Of a DNA stretch of 7,719 bases, positions 1 to 6,084 are shown one piece after another. How positions within the stretch are numbered: position 1 is the stretch's first letter; the number at the start of each line of letters is the position of its first letter. A program made the translations under genes and the position numbers. The notes below the pieces were generated by a model. It was not told the origin of the DNA. It saw nothing but the letters and a program-made list of their open reading frames with translations, and did no database searches. The DNA is from UBA3210 sp963653535 (GTDB taxonomy: Bacteria > Bacillota_I > Bacilli_A > RFN20 > CAG-449), in assembly GCA_963653535.1 (NCBI GenBank), contig CAVJWU010000046.1, forward strand, positions 1-7,719, read 5' to 3'.

Positions 1-141
1 GTTCGCTGTCATTGTTGTTTCACCAGCTGTTGCTGTTGTATTAATATTAAACCATGCAAATGTTGAGCCTACTGTTGAAGCTGCTGCTAAACCAAGGGTA
101 GCTATACTTAAGATTAACTTACCTTTTAAATTCTTTTTCAT
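1..141 (-). CDS. Secreted/surface protein with SipW-type signal peptide (N-terminal fragment)
   Basis: The first 47 codons of a gene that runs off the left edge. The start is ATG at 141-139, with an AAGGAG ribosome site at about 153-159, 11-12 bases upstream. The product opens with a basic stretch (MKKNLKGK), then a hydrophobic core (LILSIATLGLAAAS), then TVGSTFAWFNIN. The (S/T)xAWF motif just after the hydrophobic segment is the hallmark of exported proteins processed by a SipW-like signal peptidase (TasA/camelysin-like and many repeat-rich surface proteins of low-GC Bacillota). It is therefore inferred to be exported and to act in the cell wall, a surface fibre or the extracellular matrix. 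The mature domain lies outside the window, so no more specific role can be given. It appears to be transcribed alone from a long AT-rich upstream region. Confidence 0.82.
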   Translation of the reverse strand, partial: MKKNLKGKLILSIATLGLAAASTVGSTFAWFNINTTATAGETTMTAN

Positions 142-235
142 AATTTTATTTTCTCCTTAAATTAAATATATACATAAATAAATATGTATTTTAAAAAGAT
201 ATTACATAATAAAAGATAAATATATCTAAATAATT

Positions 236-265
236 AATATACTAATCTTAAGTTTTCCGGTACAA
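236..265 (-). promoter_or_regulatory. Candidate sigma-A promoter for the secreted-protein gene
   Basis: Reading the minus strand, TTGTAC (265-260) and TATATT (241-236) are separated by 18 bases, giving a leader of nearly 100 bases before the ATG at 141. The -35 element lies inside the first copy of an imperfect direct repeat (253-270). The region is so AT-rich that other -10-like hexamers exist nearer the gene, so this is only one candidate. Confidence 0.3.
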
Positions 266-326
266 AAGGTTGTATATAATCATATCTATATCAAAGTATT
301 ATCTTATACTTTCCGGGATATAAGGT
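253..326 (-). repeat. Imperfect 18-bp direct repeat upstream of the secreted-protein gene
   Basis: Two 18-mers at 253-270 and 309-326 match at 14 of 18 positions. The minus-strand consensus is ACCTTnTnTnCCGGAAA, and the copies start 56 bases apart. CCGG stands out against an otherwise almost pure A/T background. One copy overlaps the candidate -35 and the other lies upstream, as for paired sites of a transcription factor. No known operator is recognised. Apart from this repeat, 142-394 shows only AT-rich leader sequence. Confidence 0.4.
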
Positions 327-394
327 GATATCTATTAATATAGTTAGATACAAACATCTCTCGATGTAACACTTTCATTTTATTAAATCTATAT

Positions 395-564
395 TTAAAT
401 GTAAATATTTCTATTTAACTTTTTTAAGTAGTAAAAGTATTTTTTTCTTAAGAATTTTGCTTTTAACCAATTATTAGGAATATATTTATAAGCATAATCA
501 ATGCATTCATATATATTTCCTATGAATATAGTTTTATCAATATAAGAGATTCTTTTCTTTACTT
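395..564 (-). pseudogene. Orphan open segment, possible 3' remnant of an unknown gene
   Basis: An open frame without a recognisable start runs on the minus strand from just downstream of the aldo/keto reductase stop to TAA at 397-395. It encodes about 55 residues, including KKRISYIDKTIFIGNIYECI and later IPNNWLKAKFLRKKYF. The presence of C, P, W and G and the lysine/tyrosine-rich end look more like real coding sequence than random AT-rich DNA. There is no ATG and no ribosome site, and the frame begins right after a TGA. I do not recognise the protein. It could be the tail of a gene fused here by deletion, or chance. Confidence 0.2.
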
Positions 565-1345
565 TTAGTCAACAGGCTTAAAGCCTGATAGTATTCTTTC
601 TTGTTCTTCTAATGACACATTGAAAAATCTTACATTTCTGTCTATAGTCTTGATCTCGTTTATTTCAACTTCTGTTAATTCAAAATCGAATATATCAATA
701 ATTTTTTGATATGGATAGGATTTATTGTTCTTAGGAAAATGGCATTACCTACCTGGATATGGTAACGCAAAATGATCCGTGCATTAGTCTTTCTATATTT
801 CTTTCCTAGCGTATAAATATTTCTTCACCCATTAGTCCTACATATCCATGACCAAGTGGATACTAGCTTTCAATAATTGTTCTATAAGTTGCAATTCGTT
901 TTTTTAGTCATCGTGCTTATAATAAGGATGACATTCCACTTATAAGACTGCAGGTTTAATAGTCGCTGAAATGTATGCTTCTTTTAATCTATTTGACTCA
1001 AAGTTAGAAAGACCAATATTCTTTACTTTACCTTGAGCGAGAGCCTTCTCCATATCTTTCCACGCAGTTAGATAGTCATCAAACTGCTGGTGAAGACGTA
1101 AAAGATCGATATATGGCGTGTCAAGTCTAGTTAACATTTTATCAATGTTCTCCATCGTAATCCTTCACCGTATTCTAACGGCCATAGTTTACTAGTTAGA
1201 AGATTTCTTCCTGTGGATTACGCTTTTGTTTATTGTTTTTACTACACTTCTCTCGTTTTAATAAGCGTGCGCCGTATCAATATGGCGATAAACAAGTTGC
1301 AAAGCTTTACAATCGCCTTAGCATCTTTTTAGTTGCGTTACTAAT
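565..1345 (-). pseudogene. Decayed aldo/keto reductase
   Basis: Fragments in all three minus frames join into one aldo/keto reductase (NADPH-dependent carbonyl reductase, AKR5-like). In order they are: YRHIDTAHAY (catalytic Asp and Tyr) near 1261-1290; SKLWPLEYGEGL (catalytic Lys) near 1160-1190; YIDLLRLHQQ (catalytic His) then GKVKNIGLSNFE at 940-1155; KPAVL-stop-VECHPYY near 925-960; IES-stop-YPLGHG near 850-875; GKKYRKT and ILRYHIQVGNAIF near 740-810; then FELTEVEINEI and FNVSLEEQERILSGFKPVD ending at TAA 567-565. Stops replace the residue between AY and NE (1260-1258), a Gln (942-940) and a Trp (TAG, 865-863). Frameshifts lie near 1305, 1205, 1158 and 735. The first ~35 residues, including the first strand of the barrel, are not found. 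Mixed substitutions and indels show long neutral decay. It is certainly nonfunctional. Confidence 0.9.
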
Positions 1346-1365
1346 AATCATATCTATTTCTTATA

Positions 1366-2664
1366 TTACTTTATAAATTCAAGCATGAAATAAGAAGCAC
1401 CCATTACAGTAAAGCCATATTCATCTCTAGTTTCATTTATCGGTTTATTAACAATAATTATCTTTTGAACTTGATCATTTAAAAGAAAAAATGGTCTATA
1501 TTCTCTAGCTTTAGTATGTGCATCATTCAAATCATTTGTTACTTGAATATAATATAATCTATTGCCTTTTCTAGCAAAGAAATCCACTTCATTTGTTTTT
1601 CTTATAGATTTATTTTTAGCATTTTTTCAACAGTATCAAATGATCCAACATTTACTGAATAATCATTATAGATTAATTCATTATATATAACATTTTCAAG
1701 TAGTTTATAATCATCACTATAAGCAAAGTTTAATCTAGCATTTCTTAACCCTGTATCTACTAAATAATATTTTCTTAAAGCACCTATTTCACTTTTGCTT
1801 CTTAAATCGTATCTTTTAGCTTCATTAATAATAAACGCATCTTCACAATAATTTATATACTTATCAATTGTTTGTCTATCTTTTTACCTTTAACGTTATT
1901 AAATGTATTAGCTAATTTCTTAGAATTTAGTAAATCTCCTATACGATCACTTAAAATATTGCATAGTTTATCTAAGAATTCGCTCTTATTAAGTTTATTA
2001 TGTTCTATTATGTCTTTAAAATAAGTTGTTTTAAATAAACTTATTAAATATTCTTTCTTCTCTTCTTCAGACTTCAATACTGCAAGTGGCATACCACCAT
2101 ATTGCATATATGAATACAAGGCTTCAAATTTAGATCCACCAACATAATTATAATATTCTTCATAAGATAGAGGAGACATATGAATATTTGTTGCTTTATC
2201 TATAAATTCAGTAACTATATCTGTAGAAAGCATTTTTGAATTAGAAGCTGTTACATATAAATCTATATTTTCTTCATGAGATAATCCTAAAACAACATCA
2301 ACAAAGGAAATAGTTTCTTTATCTTTATCTTTAGCTAATACTATTTTTCCATCAGTTAGAGTAGGATTTAGAATCGTATATATTCTTTGAATTTCATCTA
2401 AAATAACATAATTCATTTTATTATTCTTTGTTATTTCTCTAATATATTTTCCAAGTTCTATAGGGTTTATTAAAAATGCATTCTTATCATCATCAAGTTC
2501 AAAAATAAATATTTGTTCCTTCTTAACTCCATTTTCTATTAAATAATTTGAAAACAAATTCTTAAGTAAGATTTTCCACATCTTCTTATACCTGTTATAA
2601 CCTTAGGGAATCCATCGCCTTTGGCTTTTATTAACTCATTTAAATATTTATCACGTTTAATCAT
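1366..2664 (-). pseudogene. Frameshifted AAA_14/DUF4143 ATPase (ATPase A)
   Basis: The start is ATG at 2664-2662 with an AAGGTGAT ribosome site at 2669-2676. The product opens MIKRDKYLNELIKAKG and reaches Walker A GIRRCGKSYL. A 4-base loss (a CTTA unit, 2562-2570) then shifts the frame. The next piece (from about 2565 to 1875) carries the Walker B equivalent VILDEIQ and the YVTASN sensor. A missing A (TTT run 1871-1873) moves reading to a piece with the DUF4143 elements YYLVDTGLRNARLNF and LLENVIYNEL. A missing A in a six-base run (1622-1627) leads to the terminal EVDFFARKGNRLYYIQ piece, ending TAA 1368-1366. Restored length is about 434 residues, matching the intact 426-residue paralogue at 4682-5962. 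The arginine-bearing AGRG of the paralogue reads IDKAT here, a substitution independent of the frameshifts. Family members are DNA-repair-like AAA+ ATPases of unsettled function, often in accessory DNA. Confidence 0.88.
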
Positions 2665-2678
2665 ATAATCACCTTTTC

Positions 2679-2692
2679 TGTAGAATTCTACA
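2679..2692. promoter_or_regulatory. Perfect 14-bp palindrome before ATPase A, candidate operator
   Basis: TGTAGAATTCTACA is a perfect inverted repeat, 14 bases upstream of the ATPase A start codon and just outside its ribosome site. The intact paralogue also has a 14-bp palindrome in its leader (5991-6004), with a different sequence. A dimeric repressor site or an mRNA hairpin near the ribosome site are both possible. Confidence 0.45.
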
Positions 2693-2742
2693 ATTTTGGT
2701 GATTGTAAGGCGATAGTGGTTTGGCTTTTATTTAATTTTATA

Positions 2743-2760
2743 TTGAATAAATTTATTCAA
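2743..2760. repeat. Perfect 18-bp AT-rich palindrome
   Basis: TTGAATAAATTTATTCAA is its own reverse complement and lies about 80 bases upstream of ATPase A. The symmetry fits a dimeric regulator site. In DNA this AT-rich such a palindrome can arise by chance, so the assignment is weak. Confidence 0.3.
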
Positions 2761-2846
2761 ACAAATCCATTGTCGTTATTGCATAGAACATGACTTAAGC
2801 ATAAAGTCAAACTATATTATTTTTTAAGTTTTGACTATACAAATTT

Positions 2847-2891
2847 CCCCGAACTATTCCCCGAACTCCCCGAATAATACCCGAATTACCC
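2847..2891. repeat. 21-bp tandem repeat with phased C4/G4 tracts
   Basis: On the plus strand, C tracts begin at 2847, 2859, 2868, 2880 and 2889, spaced 12, 9, 12 and 9, so the true unit is 21 bp (2847-2867 and 2868-2888, plus the start of a third). Each unit holds two CCC(C)GAA cores. All spacings are multiples of three, which fits coding ancestry, yet 21 bp is also two helical turns. The minus strand has five GGG/GGGG tracts with loops of 5-8 bases, a loose G-quadruplex pattern. It lies between the HTH-DUF3990 partner gene and ATPase A, in a gap (2693-2943) that otherwise holds only AT-rich sequence and a weak inverted repeat (2805-2813 with 2827-2836). Confidence 0.65.
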
Positions 2892-3035
2892 AAACATTAA
2901 TTGGATCATAAATATACGAGATTTAACAAATCAAGTTTTATATTTATTTACTTAATTTTTTTAATAATTCTACATTGTTCAAATTATTATTAATATTTTT
3001 AGCTTCTATTATTCTCTTAACTACTAATTCATTAT

Positions 3036-3407
3036 CTAACGAATGATAAGATCATATAACATATATAGTTCTTCTGGTTTGATATATTTATATAAAACAG
3101 TTAAAGGTATATTAGTTGATAAAGTAAAATATTCCATAATATAACCTATCCATGCCATTACATACGATGGATATATATCTTTACCTTTATTTAATTTCTT
3201 TTCTTTTTTTATTAAATCATAAGCTAAGCTAACATCTATTGCATTTAAATAAAAAGATTTATTAGAAATAGTTTTTGAAATGCAAGAATATACAAATGCT
3301 TTTATAAACACTTTAGATGAACAATCTTTAATTTTAGTTGAATATTCAAATAAATCACTAACAAATCTACATGAAAATAAGGAAGAATCATCTAATTTAT
3401 TAATCAT
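3036..3407 (-). CDS. Small partner protein of the HTH-DUF3990 gene, frameshifted near its C-terminus
   Basis: The start is ATG at 3407-3405 with GAGGAAAT at about 3411-3418. As it stands the frame encodes 123 residues. At about 3048-3051 one base seems to be missing: adding a C would turn YDLIIR-stop into YDPYHSLDNELVVKRIIEAK and continue to TAA 2946-2944, giving 154 residues. The restored protein fits a family I recall as recurrent beside DUF3990 genes in gut Bacillota, with CSSxxFI near the N-terminus, AWIGYIxxYF in the middle, YKxIKPEEL and a final YHSLD. Residues CSSKVFIKAF (29-38), WIGYIMEYF (86-94) and YKYIKPEELY (106-115) are visible. No enzymatic motif is seen. Its place directly downstream and probably coupled suggests an antitoxin or accessory role (inference). 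It may be a pseudogene or a sequencing-error casualty. Confidence 0.7.
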   Translation of the reverse strand: MINKLDDSSLFSCRFVSDLFEYSTKIKDCSSKVFIKAFVYSCISKTISNKSFYLNAIDVSLAYDLIKKEKKLNKGKDIYPSYVMAWIGYIMEYFTLSTNIPLTVLYKYIKPEELYMLYDLIIR

Positions 3408-3425
3408 AATATTTCCTCAATATAT

Positions 3426-4247
3426 TTACCAATTCCAGCATATTCTCTTAATGCAATTTTTACCTATTTCAGTTTCTTTCAACCTATATGCTTGATAATC
3501 TCTTTTTTCACTAGAAGAATAATAACATCTTTCTAGCATTAGAAGATTATTTTTAATTATATCATCATTTAAAACTACATATTGTAAGCCTAATCTGTTA
3601 GCGTTTAATGCATTTATACATTGTAAATTGGTAATTTTTCCTTGAACAAAATCATCTAAAATAGTGTACATTGTGTTATCCGTTATAGGTGCAATAATAA
3701 CATCAACGTCTTTTAACTTTTCCAAAATCTCTTTAATTTTCTTTGAATCTTTATATTCTTCTAGTTTTCCACGAAAATACATTATTAGTAGCATCCATTC
3801 TTCACATACATTGTATTCTTGAATCTTAACATTGTCTTTATTAAAATCAAAAATATAAATTGATGAATAAGGATAGATAGCAATAAAGCTAGCAGCTTGA
3901 TTAATAGTTTCTCCAAGATAAAAACCTTTACCAAAGTCTTTTTTATCTTCACTATAAGCAACAGTTGGATTTCCTACTAATTTTCTTTTAGCACCATGAA
4001 ATAATATTAAATGATTTTCTTTTCTTAAAGAATGATACATTTCTTCTTTTAGCCTATTTAAATTAATTCCACTTTCATATATTTTATTATATATTTTTTC
4101 TAAAGATTCAATGCTAGGTATCACTTTACCATTTTGCCATCTTGATAATGTCATTCTAGAAATCCCTAAAAAATTTGAAATTTCAACATCATTCATAGAT
4201 AATACAGTTTTCGCATAATTTATATCTTTTTTCAAATCAAAAAACAT
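3426..4247 (-). CDS. XRE-HTH / DUF3990 (ADP-ribosyltransferase-like) protein, C-terminus frameshifted
   Basis: The start is ATG at 4247-4245 with AAGGGTGAT at about 4253-4261. Residues 10-60 form a lambda-repressor-type helix-turn-helix (ISNFLGISRMTLSRWQNGK at 23-41). From about residue 78 the DUF3990 domain follows: LFHGA (His84), DFGKGFYLG (104-112), NQAASFIA (116-123), DDF (198-200) and LQYVV (221-225). DUF3990 is, as I recall, in the ADP-ribosyltransferase superfamily; LxHG and FGxGFYL match its NAD-pocket strands. The last ~10 codons are off-frame: an extra A in the five-base run 3458-3462 replaces IALREYAGIGKYIEEIL with NCIKRICWNW. Restored, the gene is 280 residues and ends at 3404, overlapping the partner's start by ATGA, a typical coupled arrangement. 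The fusion suggests a self-regulated toxin or defence effector. The core domain is intact, so activity is possible. Confidence 0.8.
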   Translation of the reverse strand: MFFDLKKDINYAKTVLSMNDVEISNFLGISRMTLSRWQNGKVIPSIESLEKIYNKIYESGINLNRLKEEMYHSLRKENHLILFHGAKRKLVGNPTVAYSEDKKDFGKGFYLGETINQAASFIAIYPYSSIYIFDFNKDNVKIQEYNVCEEWMLLIMYFRGKLEEYKDSKKIKEILEKLKDVDVIIAPITDNTMYTILDDFVQGKITNLQCINALNANRLGLQYVVLNDDIIKNNLLMLERCYYSSSEKRDYQAYRLKETEIGKNCIKRICWNW

Positions 4248-4285
4248 GTAACATCACCCTTAAATATATTGCAACAAGTGTTACA
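4247..4285 (-). promoter_or_regulatory. Candidate operator for the HTH-DUF3990 protein
   Basis: A 16-bp near-palindrome at 4270-4285 (minus strand TGTAACA-CT-TGTTGCA, 6 of 7 pairs matching) is followed by a third half-site at 4247-4253 (minus TGTTACA) that overlaps the start codon and abuts the ribosome site. Repeated TGTAACA/TGTTACA half-sites in the leader of a gene with an N-terminal HTH suggest autorepression. No convincing -35/-10 pair was found. Confidence 0.5.
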
Positions 4286-4305
4286 TCTTATTTTCAATAA
4301 AATTA

Positions 4306-4671
4306 TCAAATTATATAACGACTAATGGTGAATATTGTGGAATATAACTTGTTTATAATCGCTTCTTTTCTCGTGTCCGTGAGTTTTGACGCTTTTATGA
4401 CGTCGGTCAGCATTGTAATTTCCGCCGTATCGAAAAGTTGATGAACGGCATAATAATACCGAGACTTCTTCACATACGAACAGATTTCGTATCCGTATTT
4501 ATTAAGCAAATCTATATCCGACGGCAAAACTTTTCTCGAAACGGAAACGCCGCGCTTTTTCAATTCTTCTATAATTTCGTTTGTCGAAAGTGCGTGCGTT
4601 TCATCTGTAGTCTTTAACAATATATCGTATAAGACTAATAATTCAATCGAACTATCCGTGTTTTTAGACAT
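4306..4671 (-). CDS. Truncated WYL-type transcriptional regulator (HTH part only)
   Basis: The start is ATG at 4671-4669, ten bases after the ATPase stop, with only a weak GAGTTAAGAT before it, so translation is probably coupled to the ATPase. Residues 8-75 read as the winged helix at the start of WYL-domain regulators: LLVLYDILLKTTDE, then LSTNEIIEELKKRGVSVSRK and DIDLLNKYGYEI. The following segment, ITMLTDVIKASKLT then RKEAIINKL, also fits the family. Full-length members are about 300 residues with a ligand-sensing WYL domain, which is missing. The frame ends after an unrelated-looking tail (YSTIFTISRYII). Synonymous choices such as GCG, ACG and TCG resemble the neighbouring ATPase and not the HTH-DUF3990 gene, so the truncation point (about 4320-4340) is probably the left junction of the foreign block. 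Possibly still a DNA-binding protein, more likely a remnant. Confidence 0.72.
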   Translation of the reverse strand: MSKNTDSSIELLVLYDILLKTTDETHALSTNEIIEELKKRGVSVSRKVLPSDIDLLNKYGYEICSYVKKSRYYYAVHQLFDTAEITMLTDVIKASKLTDTRKEAIINKLYSTIFTISRYII

Positions 4672-4681
4672 ATCTTAACTC

Positions 4682-5962
4682 TTACATATTAAGATTTTCC
4701 GGTTTCAACAAGAAATCAAAGATATTCATAAACAATACGCCGTCATCGTTATAGTACGTAGGCGACATATCGCCCGTAATCACTATCTTCTTAAACGAAT
4801 CGTCTATTTTTGTAAACGGTCTTATCTCTTGATTACGCTTTTCCTCGCTCGGCATAGAATACGCCGACTGTATATAATAACGTTTAGAACCGAGATTGCA
4901 TACGAAATCGACTTCTAACTGTTTACGAACGCCTTCTTCTCTCGTATTGATTACGCCTACGTCTACCGAAAAACCGCGCAATCTTAACTCGTTATAAATC
5001 ACGTTTTCCATTGAATGAGGTTGCTCGAACTGTCTGAAATTTATTCTTGCGTTACGAAGACCGAGATCGGAAAAATAGTATTTAAGCGGCGTGTCGATAT
5101 AGGCTTTCCCTTTTATATCGTATCTCGTGGCAGCCTCCACCAAAAAACAATCGGAAAAATATTCGAGATATTTTTTTACCGTCATAGAAGTTATATTTGA
5201 TTTTTTGATAGTATGAAAGGTGTTTCTAAGTTTTTCAGGATTGGTAAGCGAACCTATAGATGAAGACAGAATATTTAATAAATCTTCTAAATCAGCTTTG
5301 TTTCTGACCTTATGACGTATTTCTATATCCTTTATATAAATCTCGTCGAAAAGTCGTTTCAGCATTAACGATTTGTTTTCCGCGCCTTCCCTCAATACGA
5401 CCATAGGAATACCGCCGTAAAGCATATATTCCGTAAGCCCGTCATATTTATCGCCTTTATAAACAGACATAAATTCGGCAAAACTAAGCGGTTGCATATG
5501 AACTTCGTCGCCACGACCTGCGAACTCGGTTATAACGTCTTTTGACAAAAATTTTGCGTTACTGCCGGTTACATATACGTCTACGTTATCCATGTGCAGA
5601 TAACTATTCAACACGGACTCGAAACAGTCTAAAAGTTGCACTTCGTCAAGCAACAAATAATACGTTCCGTTATCCGTCATTTGGTTTTGAATGTACTCCA
5701 TAAACTTGTTTGGATCGACTTTCCTTTTTTCCTTTTCGAGAGCAATGATATTTTCGCCTATCTTATTTAAGTCTGAATTAGAGTCAAACGCAAACTTTAT
5801 AATATGGCTTTCATCTACGCCGTCACTTTTCAAATAATTGTAAAAAAGCGTATTTAAGAGATATGATTTTCCACACCGCCGAATACCAGTTATCACTTTT
5901 ATAAGACCGTTCTGCTTTCTTTCTATCAGTTGCTTCAAATATAAATCACGTTTAATTTCCAT
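4682..5962 (-). CDS. AAA_14/DUF4143 family ATPase (ATPase B), intact
   Basis: The start is ATG at 5962-5960 with AAAGGGG at 5970-5976, seven bases upstream. The 426 residues show the whole family plan. Walker A is GIRRCGKS (26-33) and Walker B is LLLDEVQ (103-109, D106/E107). VTGSN (131-135) is the sensor-like strand, and EFAGRGDEVHMQPLSFAEF (146-164) carries the likely arginine finger R150. The DUF4143 part includes YYFSDLGLRNARINF. A nuclease-like C-terminal motif EVDF (350-353) is followed by YYIQSAY (Q365). The normal length and intact motifs suggest a working protein. Family members bind and hydrolyse ATP; their biological role is not settled, and the C-terminal fold resembles restriction-like nucleases without a full active site. 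It is first in a two-gene unit with the truncated WYL regulator and is paralogous to broken ATPase A. A clear promoter and a palindrome precede it. Confidence 0.93.
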   Translation of the reverse strand: MEIKRDLYLKQLIERKQNGLIKVITGIRRCGKSYLLNTLFYNYLKSDGVDESHIIKFAFDSNSDLNKIGENIIALEKEKRKVDPNKFMEYIQNQMTDNGTYYLLLDEVQLLDCFESVLNSYLHMDNVDVYVTGSNAKFLSKDVITEFAGRGDEVHMQPLSFAEFMSVYKGDKYDGLTEYMLYGGIPMVVLREGAENKSLMLKRLFDEIYIKDIEIRHKVRNKADLEDLLNILSSSIGSLTNPEKLRNTFHTIKKSNITSMTVKKYLEYFSDCFLVEAATRYDIKGKAYIDTPLKYYFSDLGLRNARINFRQFEQPHSMENVIYNELRLRGFSVDVGVINTREEGVRKQLEVDFVCNLGSKRYYIQSAYSMPSEEKRNQEIRPFTKIDDSFKKIVITGDMSPTYYNDDGVLFMNIFDFLLKPENLNM

Positions 5963-5990
5963 TGTTTAGCCCCTTTCTAAAATAGATTTT

Positions 5991-6004
5991 TGGCAACTTT
6001 GCCA
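5991..6004. promoter_or_regulatory. Palindromic candidate operator at the ATPase B transcription start
   Basis: TGGCAA-CT-TTGCCA is an inverted repeat with six-base arms. It lies about 6-19 bases downstream of the predicted transcription start and 28 bases before the ATG. This is a typical place for a repressor to block initiation or clearance. The neighbouring HTH gene (4306-4671) is a possible binder, by context only. Confidence 0.55.
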
Positions 6005-6016
6005 CTTTTCTATTCT

Positions 6017-6045
6017 ATTATACTGTTTCAAAGATAAAAAATCAA
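6017..6045 (-). promoter_or_regulatory. Strong sigma-A promoter of ATPase B
   Basis: On the minus strand, TTGATT (6045-6040) and a consensus TATAAT (6022-6017) are separated by exactly 17 bases. Transcription would begin near 6010, giving a leader of about 50 bases that contains the palindrome at 5991-6004 and the AAAGGGG ribosome site. This is the best promoter in the window. Confidence 0.8.
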
Positions 6046-6084
6046 GTCCTTTTGCCTTAGAACTCATAATTTTCTTAAAATTGT

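Noticed and set aside
573..587. CAGGCTT-A-AAGCCTG palindrome as a rho-independent terminator of the reductase
   Set aside because: It lies within the codons for GFKPV before the stop, has no workable loop, and is not followed by a T-run on the minus strand.
565..1345. Possible stop-codon reassignment (TAA as Gln, TAG as Trp) in the aldo/keto reductase
   Set aside because: Two TAA stops fall where Gln is plausible and one TAG where Trp is expected. The gene also has several frameshifts and lacks its N-terminus, and all other genes in the window end normally at TAA, TAG or TGA and use TGG for Trp.
2805..2836. AGTCAAACT / AGTTTTGACT hairpin as a terminator after the partner gene
   Set aside because: A 13-base loop, a bulged stem and only a short T stretch afterwards make a functional terminator doubtful.
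3280..3495. Plus-strand open frame opposite the HTH-DUF3990 and partner genes
   Set aside because: It spans the junction of two minus-strand genes with recognisable motifs, has no ribosome site, and its translation resembles no protein family.
5015..5200. Plus-strand open frame inside ATPase B
   Set aside because: Wholly antisense to the DUF4143 coding sequence, with no ribosome site or family resemblance.
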